Of a stretch of 64,000 bases of DNA, positions 54,471-64,000 are shown piece after piece. This DNA is from Stictocephala bisonia (lineage: Eukaryota; Arthropoda; Insecta; Hemiptera; Membracidae). The stretch spans positions 124,001-188,000 of the forward strand of contig JAQJVL010001204.1 in assembly GCA_035578905.1 (NCBI GenBank), in the 5' to 3' direction. Numbering within the stretch: position 1 is the stretch's first letter; every line of letters begins with the position of its first letter. Both the position numbers and the translations under genes were made by a program. The notes beneath the pieces are model-generated. The model did no database searches and was not told the DNA's origin. It worked only from the letters and a program-made list of their open reading frames with translations.

Positions 54471-56030
54471 GACGATCGGCGTCTTAATAATGAATAATGT
54501 TGGGTGAGGGATGAAGACGGATATGCCTTCCACTCTAGAATCATGCTTGTAATAATAAAGAATATAATAGTAATGGTCACTAACTAGAGTACCATAACTG
54601 ATTATATACAAATAATATAATCAAGGGTACAATATATTTAATACGTGGTAGCCACGCTTTCGTTTTAATTAGGGACTACATCCTCACCAAGATAAGTATA
54701 ATAATAATATAATTCTTCTTACCTTGATCCTCTATATTTTAAAAAGAAGAAAATTCAGAGACTGCACAATTTAATATTCTATGCAGTCTGTCAGACTTAA
54801 CGAATGAAAATGAACAAATTAACCAAAACAGAACAAGTTTAGTTTATATCAGAGGATTCAGAATAAGTCTACACGAATGAATTTATTTAGTTTGCTAGTT
54901 AGTGAAAACGAAGAGTTAATCATTGACGTTATTGAGGAGTAACAAGAAAGAAAACACTGAAAATGTTTTAAATCTAAAAATAATTGGTTATTAGGTAACA
55001 TAATAAGTACGTGTATCATGAACCTAAACAAAAATCATAAATAATTGTTTAGGTTAAAAAGTAATGAGAATAAGTCGTTTAAGAAATTCTTTATATCTTG
55101 TGTTGTTTTTAAAATTATAGCAAGAGCTGTAGGTTAACGATAGTATAATTTTAAAAGTGAGTAGTCTAATTAGTATAGTTTAAACTTTAGGATATTGTTT
55201 TATATTAAATTTTCGTTTATCAATGGCCAGACCTTACAATTATGCACTTCCTAGACTCTTTAGACACTAGGCTTTGACCTGACTGTCACATACGATCAGT
55301 GTATATTTTAATTTTATTTATTTATTCAGTATTGAAGTATGATGTATATGCCAGGTCACCTCTGCCGTAGAGTGATATTTGTCAATGCAGGAAGAAGGGC
55401 ATATGATATAAACCTAATTAGGCCTAGCATAGCAGCAACTGTCAGCACCTTGGGTACGATAGAACACCAAGTGGTACTCCAAACTGAAGATATGAGTCGA
55501 GCCCACTTTTCAATCAGACTAACATTCAATATGTTAAAATTGATCATAAAGTTTAGAAATGTAACTCAGACTGGCTATCAATGGGTGATCTGTTGACTTT
55601 GGTGTTGTCTAAACTGGCAGTCAATGGGTGATCCGTCGATAACGTATCGGTCGCGCTTGGTATTTTTTTTTTTAATACATAAATGCATAACCCTCAATAA
55701 GATTTATATACCTTCAGATGCATTTTGAATTACTGAACTCCGTAGAATATTTCATTAGTTACTATGATGTAATTGCCATGTCGTCCAATATTCATATTTT
55801 TGTCTGAAATTCAGTCAGCTATCTTGTCTTCTCGTTTAGACAACAAGAGTTTGTATATGTAGAATTAACATTTGGTTTTAAGAGTTATCAGTGAACTTAT
55901 TTCTTTTACCGTCTTATAATTATAATTTAAGTGTTTTGTGATAGGTTTGTAACAAATACTATGTGAAATAAATGTGTTATTTTTGCTAGGCTAATACGAG
56001 TTTGAAATACATTTGTTTAGGTTTGAAATA
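54471..56030. other. Intergenic segment, nothing recognised
   Basis: An 85-codon frame at 55339-55596 shows no known motif. A short imperfect repeat (ctggctatcaatgggtgatc/ctggcagtcaatgggtgatc) occurs at 55571 and 55615. Confidence 0.4.
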
Positions 56031-56035
56031 CCATT

Positions 56036-56595
56036 GTATGTGTATGGGTGGGCGGACGGGTCAATACCACTGTACGTATTATACTACTGTATAAAGTTTT
56101 AAAATGTTTCTTGTTAACCATTTAAATGAGCGTTAACCATGCGCCGCTGTGCCTGTTTGTCACTCTACCTTTCCCTCCGTCTTAGATTCATATTTTACCT
56201 TTACATAAATTCACTTCATAAGTACATATTTAAAAAAAATCCTTTCAATGCTAGTCCTATAGTATTCAATTTACTGGTTATACTGTCGTGATGCTAAATT
56301 ATAACATGTTTAGTTAGAATACATCACTTTCATATGTGTGTAACTTATAATCATTTAAACAAATTTCAAAAATTATGGAGATATGTTTATTTCACCTTTA
56401 TAAATGTAATACAACCTAAATATATGCTTGGATTTGTTCGTATGTTTATAGCTAAATACATCCACCTAATCACGATGAAGTCTATACCTACACACCCACC
56501 CATACATATACGGTGGTATTGACCCACCCACCTGCCTAAACACGTACAGTGGTAATGACCCAACCGCCCGCCCATACACGTATAGTGTTATTGTA
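56036..56595. repeat. Inverted block of a ~36-bp repeat
   Basis: At 56490-56595 three units of acccaccca...acgtacagtggtaatg type lie in tandem. One unit in the opposite orientation (tgtatgggtgggcggacggg then tcaataccactgtacgta) lies at 56040-56085. This may mark the two ends of a ~550-bp element. Confidence 0.6.
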
Positions 56596-56598
56596 CTT

Positions 56599-56861
56599 TG
56601 TGCCCTCTAAAAGTAGACTTACAGATTCTTCTAGACTTTGAAACTTTTATCTAAGAGAACAAACTGATTTTAATCGGAAACTTTACAATTTAATTTAACC
56701 AAATGCATACCCTGTTCACAGGACATGGCTAAATATGTTGAGAAACCCGATATTTCACAGATTCAGAGTCAACTACAGTAATATGTGCCCTCTAAAAATA
56801 GACTTACAGATTTGTCTAGACTTGGGAAACTTTTATCTAAGAGAACAAACTGATTTAAATT
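56599..56861. repeat. Direct duplication of ~77 bp, 185 bp apart
   Basis: tgtgccctctaaaa.tagact, tacagatt, tagactt and ttttatctaagagaacaaac recur at 56599-56676 and 56784-56861 with a few substitutions. Confidence 0.8.
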
Positions 56862-57186
56862 GGACAATTTTTAATTCATATCTATCTAAATATATAAAAA
56901 GACAAGGCCTGACTGACTCAACATCGCCCAGCAAAAATCATAAAAGATAGAGACATGAAATGTAGTACATATGTTTATCTGATGCCCTAGAGGTGCACTA
57001 AGAAATGATGTTTCGAAATTACAATCCTAAGGGTACAAACAACCCCTCAAAATTTCCTTTTTTTCCATAAGAATAACATTGGGTTGATTTTAGTAAATTA
57101 ATAACAGCTGTTTTGTAAATAAACATGTTTAATTTTCTATGTTTGACATTATACTATTGATGCATTAAAAGTTCAATCTTTAGCTG

Positions 57187-57863
57187 TTAACCCTACAACT
57201 GGCCAGTATTCCTACCTGGACTGGCCACCCTTTTTGGCAAAATGTAGGCGTATGAATAAACATCTCTAAAATCTAAAAATGTTGTCCAAATTTGATAATT
57301 TTTATGTCATTTTACTTAGAAAATGTCACTTATTATTGTAAAACATAAGAAATGTGTAAATAAATATTTTAAAAATGTTATATACATACATAAATTCTGT
57401 GTATAAAAAACTAAAAATATTTTTCAGATATTCCGTCCTACAGACAAAATTTTTTTGGATAAACAAAAAATCCAAAACATACAAAATGTTCCAAATTTTA
57501 TACTTATTCCAAAAATATATAGTTTTATTACACTTTTTTTAGTTTTGAGTGTTGTAACACTTGTTATCTCTATTATCGCGCCCTGTATGTACTACCCTGT
57601 ATGCTGCAGTTGTCGTAACATACTTGTCAAAGAGAATCAAAATAAAATTATTAAAAAGTTGTTATAAACTAACAAATTATATATTATATGAAAGATACAG
57701 TATTCTTCTTTCTATAAATATCAATATTAACACCGCCACAACTATTTTATATGTTTAAAATATCGAAATAATGACGACTGTTCTGTCGCCCGATATCGGG
57801 CGTTGCCAGTCGTATGGCAGGCGTTGGCGCCCGATATCGGGCGTTGGCCAGGGACTGGGTTAA
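57187..57863. mobile_element. piggyBac-type MITE with TTAA target sites
   Basis: TTAA lies at 57187-57190 and 57860-57863. The ends are ccctacaactggcca (left) and the complement of tggccagggactggg (right), sharing CCC...CTGGCCA. Near the right end the 16-base palindrome cgcccgatatcgggcg occurs twice (57788-57803 and 57830-57845). About 669 bp, no transposase frame. Confidence 0.65.
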
Positions 57864-58020
57864 ACAAAAACAAATGAAAAGAACACGTTTAACATAGGCT
57901 TAGTAATACCATAAGGTATTTATACTAATAAATAGATAGCAGTAGTAAGTTAAATATTGTAAATAAATTTAGTATTGTGATTTTACGTTATACAGTTAAT
58001 CTATTATTTTTAGTCAAAAG

Positions 58021-58087
58021 TCACTGCCGAGGCCGAAGGCTGAGGAGTCGGGGTTGACACGCAAAGCGTGCAGGGGTGTTCCCTAGT
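58021..58087 (+). mobile_element. Helitron-like 3' terminus
   Basis: A GC-rich segment with hairpin CACGC-aaa-GCGTG (58058-58070), twelve bases, then CTAG followed by T (58083-58087), the arrangement at rolling-circle Helitron 3' ends. The 5' terminus and any Rep/helicase are not found, so it is a short non-autonomous copy or a fragment. Confidence 0.55.
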
Positions 58088-60460
58088 ATATATATATAAA
58101 AGCCATTTACCACTTAACACTATTTCTCATAAACTATATGTCCACTTTGAACAAATTTGAAGATCACTGAATCATAAGCGGATCTGTTTGACAGTGTACT
58201 AAATTAACCTAACCTCTAGGGCCACATGCAGATGTTATTTACTTCCAATTTCTGACCTGCAATGCTAACATCTGACCATTACCAGAAACTTGCTGGTTTC
58301 AGTTGGTTAGGTTAGGCTATGTCGGGTTTGGTTACATTATGTTAGATTAGGATATGTGTAATTAAACATTTTTACCAATTTTATTTCTCTATATAACTAC
58401 AGTCTTATAAAATATCATAAATATTTCTTACAACAGGTTATAATGAAAAATGCTGATCATTTTTTGACTCGAAATTCATTGTCCTACTGCTCACATAGGT
58501 ACTATTTTTAACTAGCTTACATCATCAGTTTTGCTAAATTCATTGGTTACATTTTCAACGCTAACACGCTTAATAATGGTTTCATTGTAATAAAATTTTC
58601 TTAATAGTGATTGGGGTAAACTTATGCCCAATCCACAACCTATATTTACTAATTATTTATTCAATATATAATTACCATTTATAAAATGGTTGAATTTTGA
58701 TGGATTGTAAAGCAAATTTTTGGGGAGAAATTGACTTTTCCTCCAACAAATTTTTATGTTCATTCAGATTAAAACCATTTAATGGGGGTTTTGAGAAAAA
58801 ATATTTAAAAAAGCCAGACGTAGTCTTTGTAAATATTTACTTGCCGATAGTTATAGAATTACTAATCAACCTATTTTATTAAATAGGGATGAGTATTTTT
58901 CTGAAATTTTAGTTTAAGAATAGTTAGGCCCGTATAAACGTGCTGTGTCGGTACTAAATGATGCTTTAAGGGGAGCGGACTTCCCGATGCTTTTATATGT
59001 TAGTGTAGGTAGGCCCTACACTTTTCTCAGATACCAATTAATATAAAGTGCTGAAAGTTTTTACACATGTAATGGCATCCTTTATCAACATAGTGTCCAA
59101 TTTTATAAATATAAATGACAATTTTGTAAAATATTTTTAAATTACTTTTTTAAATTAAAATGATTCATTCTTACAATAAAAACTCCACTTGACACAAACA
59201 TTGAAATTCAACAATCTACTTATGTTCCAAGTTTCAGCTTCATAGCTTGAACAGTTTACTTAAAAATTTACCTAAAGTTAATAAACAAATATTTTCAGTA
59301 AATGCAGATTCAACTGCTCATCCTGTGTTTAGCATTGTTAAAATGGTGAATAAACGCATAATACAATCAGTTAAATTGTTGAAAGATAACAATCAGTAAT
59401 GCCCTTAGAAATTCCTCCAACATATAAATTTACGCCAGTGGCATTTTTAACTTAATCTATAAACATCGTCATGGGACAACGGTCCAAACCCTCTGCATAT
59501 GAGACAGAAGTGCTAGCACTACCTTAAAAACAAGAGTTGTAATACAGTATTTTACGATTTTTTTAAATTACAGTATAATAACAGAGTTTTTGTTGGCTCT
59601 AAATTAAGAAAATTAGGGCTCTTGCAAATAGACATCACACTAGCTTTATCTTTATAACACATTAATCTATCAATCTTTGTTAAGAAAAAAGAAAATATAA
59701 GGTGTGTAAAAAATGACTTAATTTTAAAACTATATTTCTTTCTAAAAACATAGTTATAAAATTAGATGAATTGCAAAATATACTCTCAAAATCTAAAAGG
59801 TTTTAAAATATCCATTTCCAAAACATATTGTCTTTCATCTCCTTTAGCAGAAGTCAAGAAGTATCCTCTTATCTCCAACCCAAATTGAATGATACTAATG
59901 ATACTTGAAATTGATGATACTAACAGTGGATGTTTTTGGGTGAAGGAATAAATGCCAAAACGACCACGAAAAGAAAAGCACGATGGGCCGAGATCACTGA
60001 CAACCTTTGCAAACTGCAACTTCACACAAAATTCATTTTGTTGAGCAGTCCATTATACTTTAGACTTACAGGAAACTTTGAAGATTCACTAAAAAAATGC
60101 TGAGTTGAGTATGATGAATAAAACATACTAGAGGTGCTGATTACTGAGCAACAAAAGGTTTTCCGATTCAGCTGATTTACGCTATTGGCTATGAAACAGT
60201 AGAACACACATAAACGTGATTCATACTGGTTGAGCTTTATCTATTTCCTCTAGTTTTGAGTAGTTGCGTGCGTATCACACAGGTACTGGTCCATCCGTGA
60301 CTGTCAAGGGTGGAGAGAAGGGAGACGACAAGGGCAGATTACAACTTGATGTCTGCGGTGATACCGGCGAGTTGAGTTGGAGTGTTGGAAATTTCTATAT
60401 CAATTACATCCTTTTGAACTTTATTTGTGAGTGTTTACTCAGTTTTACTGTTTGTTACTA
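58088..60460. other. Intergenic segment, nothing recognised
   Basis: AT-rich. Two adjoining minus-strand frames (60207-60022 and 60025-59786) overlap by four bases but show no known motif, and I do not call a gene. Confidence 0.4.
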
Positions 60461-60464
60461 GTGA

Positions 60465-61455
60465 ATGTTTGCACCTGGTATGCCACCAAAGCAGAAATAT
60501 GATAGTGACTACATTAAATTTGGATTAATGGCTATTGAGATAAATAAAGAGGTTAGTTCTCAGAGTGTCATTTCTGCCACCGTCCTCAGCAATGAGGTTT
60601 TGAAACCTACAAAATTCGAACATCATTGGAAGACAAATTATGTAACTTCAGCATACGGCCACCTAAATCTTTGCTGGTAAGTAGGAAATGTTGAAGAAAA
60701 TGAAATTAGGCAAAACTGGTAAAGCTTATGAACATTCAGAAAAATCACTTCTGCACAACCGAAACTGCACATCCGATTTCTTAGGCAAAGAAACCTCAGA
60801 CTTTTGGTGAAGTCTAGTAAGCCATGTTTGATCAAGCAACTGAAACTTTTTGTCGATACAATCTGTATTGATGTTGAGGATCAGTTAATTTGTGAAAGAA
60901 AAAATAATCTCCATGTTTCAATTTGCAATGTGATGGAACGACTATGTTAAACATTGCGGTCTATTACTGGTTTCGTTCACCATTTAAGTGATAACAATAC
61001 ATTCAAGGAAGAACTTTTAATAACTCACGATTTTGAAACTACTTCTAAGGGTGAGGATGTCAAATAAATAATTTGTTATAACTTTGAGAAGTATGACCCC
61101 GAATGGATGAAGCTAGCAAGATTTTGTTCAGAGCCTCTGTTATGCCAGGATCTTGTTCATGATTGGCAGCCTTGGTAAGGAATAAGAACCCCGCCATAGT
61201 AACGATGCTCTGTATGATTCACCGTCAAGAGTTAGCATCAAGAACCTTGTCAGAAAGCCTGAAAATGCAATGGAGTTGGTCATAGATTTGGTGAATGTAG
61301 TCATAAGAAGCTCACTTAACTGTCTACTTTCAAAAAGTTATGTACAGTATTAGACTCTGAGCATGATTCGCTGTTTTTACAGTATGAGGTACATTGGCTT
61401 TCAAAGGGAAATATACTAGAACGTTTATTTGAGTTGAAAAAATACTGTAGTTGGA
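60465..61455 (+). pseudogene. hAT (ZBED5/FAM200-like) transposase pseudogene
   Basis: Fragments appear in family order. 60477-60678: KQKYDSDYIKFGLMAIE, then VLSNEVLKPTKFEHHWKTN (BED-like head). About 60960-61060: SITGFVHHLSDNNTFKEELL then FETTSKGEDVK. About 61205-61260: MLCMIHRQELASRTLSESLK. About 61270-61340: ELVIDLVNVVIRSSLNCLLS. About 61348-61440: HDSLFLQYEVHWLSKGNILE then RLFELKK. These match the L-x-C-x-x-H-x-x-x-L and W-L-S-x-G-x-x-L-x-R-x-x-E-L blocks of this family. Several frameshifts and stops show it is dead. The 3' part, including the dimerisation region, is replaced by a SINE at 61470. Confidence 0.75.
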
Positions 61456-61469
61456 AATGTTTTTTAAAT

Positions 61470-61725
61470 TGGTTGGTAGCGTAGTTGGTTAAAGCCCAGC
61501 TTCATAATCTAAAGGTTATCAGTTTGATCCCAATCAGAGTCATAATAAATGTTGAAAGGGATCAGCGGATGACCACTGGCTGTTTATTTGTTATTGGGCT
61601 ATTAATTAATGACACTTTCTAAGAAACGGTCAGCCTTAGTTTGTAACAATGACTACTTTCGATCATCTACATTCATCACACTCATTCGCCCATATCTTGA
61701 TGATTGGCAGATAATAAATGAAATA
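61470..61725 (+). mobile_element. SINE with tRNA-like head, family A-related
   Basis: A-box tagcgtagttgg (61477-61488) and B-box-like agtttgatccca (61521-61532), 32 bases between them as in a tRNA. The body carries gttattgggctattaattaa, gtttgtaacaatgactact and cgcccatatcttgatgattg, shared with the 54068 copy. It sits within the hAT pseudogene and ends near gcagataataaatg. Confidence 0.7.
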
Positions 61726-63419
61726 GATAATGGCAGATAAGATTTTTGAGATACAACTTGCATATCCAGTAGACATTTTTGACATTTAAATCAGCTGAAC
61801 TTGCAACTTTAAAGTTCAGGAAATGATAAGTTAACCAATGACCAAAATAGGCCAAAAAATTATAATTTTCAGAAAACTGTAATGATAAAAAATAAAACCC
61901 CCTATTGGTAAAAAATAAAAAATTATAGTCTAAATTCTATTATATTTTAAAATTATGTTATATACTCAGAACATATATTATTTCCTGTTGTAGAACATAA
62001 TTCATCTAAATATAATTTCAACCCCTAAAAGCCACTCCAATAGAGAAAAATTAAAGAAAGACAGTTTATGTGTTGAAAATATGTTAAATTACTATTTGTA
62101 TATTAAAATTGAAAATTTTTCTCGTTTAGAAAATTATTCATTATACATCATTATATTGGCAACACCTAAGAACCACCCTATTGAAAAAAAATAAATAAAA
62201 ATTGCAGTTTAAAACATGTTTTTGGACATTATTTGGGAAAATTTTTTTCTAGTAATAAATAAGTAAAAATTTGTAATTAATTTATTAGTAATAAATAAAT
62301 ATGCATCTTCGTGCGCTTGATACGAGAATGAACTCGTACACATGTAAAATAGCATGTTCACTTGTATTCATAATTACTGCAAAATATCCTGTAGTGAAAT
62401 GCAATTGGTTTTTCAACGATAACTCCTTTAATTATTAGCTATCCAATCGATCAAAAAAGTATTTTGTAGGGAATTTCAAGGTCTATAAGGCCTGTGAATT
62501 CGATTTTTGTAATTATTTTTTTTTAAATTTAAGTTAAAATGTTCCGAAACACTGGATTTTGCTAAAGGTAAAATTTTCGAACAGTGGTATCTATAAGTTT
62601 TCATGCTAGAAACAAAAATTAAAATAACAACATTTTTGTTTGCAATTGTTTTTTACATAACTTGTATAGTGTTTGAGTTATTTTGAAAAGAAAAAAATGT
62701 TTGGCAATTAAGGTTTCTGTTTCAATAGTCGACAAATGTCGTTACACCTTTGGCGGACCGTAAATTTGTAAGGATATGAAAAAAACCTATGAAAAACAAT
62801 AAAAGTAATCTTTTAAAATTTTATGAGCATTCTTTTTAATACTAACACTTTTCTTGATAAAATCCAAACTTATTAAGTTATTCTTGAAAGACAGTTATAA
62901 AACATGCTTTTTTTAGCCTTAAATCGACTCTTTCATTCAGGATCTAATCCGAAAATATTAACTTCTCAAAAAAAACGTTCAAGAATATTTTAAGTTTAAA
63001 ATAAGACAATGTATCGATTTCTTCAGCTGTTTTGCATGTCAGAATTTGCATCCCTAGAAAGGGTGGTTTTTACTCCCAAGCACTGTATCACGTTTGTTTT
63101 TTGGGTTTTTCCTTAGTTACTACCAAATTTTCAAGCAAATTAGGATTATCCTAGAGAATTTCTTCCCCAAAACTTACAGGTACTGGACTGTCAAATTTGT
63201 TTATAAGGAAACAATATTTTTATAGATATATTAACCAAAATATACATATATCTAAAATGTTAGTAAAATATTTTATGTTTGTTTATTTATTTATTTTTTT
63301 TTGTTTTTTGTTTTTGGAGTTAGAAAACAATACTAAATACTTATTTAGCTTATTGATTGTAGTATATCCTGAAAGTAAATTTAATCATAAATAGACCCTA
63401 AAAATATTTGCATTAAAAG
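61726..63419. other. Intergenic segment, nothing recognised
   Basis: Very AT-rich; a few less AT-rich patches (62300-62420, 62725-62770) are unassigned. Confidence 0.45.
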
Positions 63420-63924
63420 TACAGTAGAACCTCTTTAATCCGGCACGTTTGGGACTTGACGCATTCCGGATTAAAGAAAATTCTGGACTATGGAGGTTAT
63501 TTATAAAAATACAGGAGGTGTATAAAAATAACATAATTTGCAGAACAAAATTTTACTGTAAGGTATGTATATATTATTTAAACATAGATTAAATAAACAC
63601 AATAAATCACCATATAAGTTCAGGAAAATTATTAAAATGCATTTTTTAAGTACAGTACATGATGAAATAAATTTGAATACAGTATGAAATACAGTACAGC
63701 ACTGTACTATAGTATTTGTGGTTGTTAGCAACAGAACTGGTAGATGGCTGGAAAAAATATCAATTTTTTTGCTTCTTACAACTATTTTTTTATTAGTTGT
63801 CGAGTTGCTCACTTTACAAATGTTCATTGTGACGGCAATTTTGTAATTTGCGTCTATTGCCATTGATGCCGGATTATAGACGATTCCGGACTATAGAATG
63901 CCGGATTAAGGAGGTTTTACTGTA
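63420..63924. mobile_element. pogo/Tigger-type MITE with TA duplication
   Basis: Starts cagtagaacctctttaatcc at 63422 and ends with the complement, ggattaaggaggttttactg, at 63922; TA flanks at 63420-63421 and 63923-63924. Sub-terminal repeats of the ccggattaaag/ccggactata type occur near both ends. These are the known terminal features of pogo/Tigger elements. The 501-bp interior lacks a transposase; the 120-codon minus frame (63863-63501) shows no transposase motif. Confidence 0.85.
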
Positions 63925-64000
63925 CTTAACTTATGAATAAAATTTTTTTTAAATGCTCAAGTGTGTTAGAGGTAATTTATTAGAAATCCTTTAATCTATG

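Noticed and set aside
55339..55596. 85-codon plus-strand frame
   Set aside because: No family similarity noted, no supporting context; likely chance.
59786..60207. Two overlapping minus-strand frames that might form a two-cistron or frameshifted gene
   Set aside because: No recognisable domain, no splice or promoter evidence, low complexity; kept out of the gene list.
63501..63863. 120-codon minus-strand frame
   Set aside because: Lies inside the pogo-type MITE and has no transposase motif; its start is in the inverted repeat.

Overview
This is a stretch of AT-rich animal nuclear DNA, almost certainly from an insect (a hemipteran with a large, repeat-rich genome fits, but that is inference). 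The evidence is one host gene split into small exons with GT-AG introns, set in a dense layer of arthropod-type transposable elements: BEL/Pao, Jockey/CR1-like LINEs, a Penelope-like element, and Tc1/mariner, pogo, Harbinger, piggyBac, hAT and Helitron remnants. No rRNA, functional tRNA, CRISPR array or bacterial-type operon is seen.

The only host gene I can support is a GLB1-type lysosomal/secreted acid beta-galactosidase (glycoside hydrolase family 35) on the minus strand. Eight coding exons, from 48660 (start codon and signal peptide) down to 9274, splice with consistent phases into 363 codons. They hold the signal peptide and nearly all of the catalytic barrel, including both catalytic glutamates. 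The C-terminal part must lie beyond the low-coordinate end of the window. Introns run from about 2 to 15.4 kb and hold most of the repeats.

Region by region: 1-2133 has a LINE 3' end with an internal tandem repeat, a solo LTR with target-site duplication, and a LINE endonuclease scrap. 2459-8388 is a complete, very young BEL/Pao retrotransposon with near-identical LTRs and one intact 1758-codon gag-pol frame. 8833-9121 is a long inverted repeat carrying hammerhead-ribozyme-like motifs. The introns between 9.4 and 41 kb hold a mariner-family transposase relic, a decayed LINE, a Penelope-like RT relic, SINEs, foldback elements, and a nearly complete 5.5-kb LINE (28909-34450) that appears to have landed inside an older SINE. 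That LINE's first ORF joins a Ulp1-type cysteine peptidase to an SGNH esterase. Intron 1 (41.3-48.6 kb) has two satellite-like arrays, a SINE and MITE fragments.

Upstream of the gene (48.7-64 kb) are a probable promoter and then only repeats: a Tigger/pogo-like relic with sub-terminal motifs, a 0.8-kb Harbinger derivative, a piggyBac-type MITE with TTAA ends, a Helitron-like 3' end, a hAT/ZBED5-like pseudogene interrupted by a SINE, and a pogo-type MITE with TA duplication.

The genes do not form a pathway. The layout is one housekeeping hydrolase gene whose introns have accumulated mobile elements. The most unusual items are the Ulp1+SGNH LINE ORF (seen in two diverged copies), the hammerhead-like motifs in foldback elements, and the 76-bp minisatellite.
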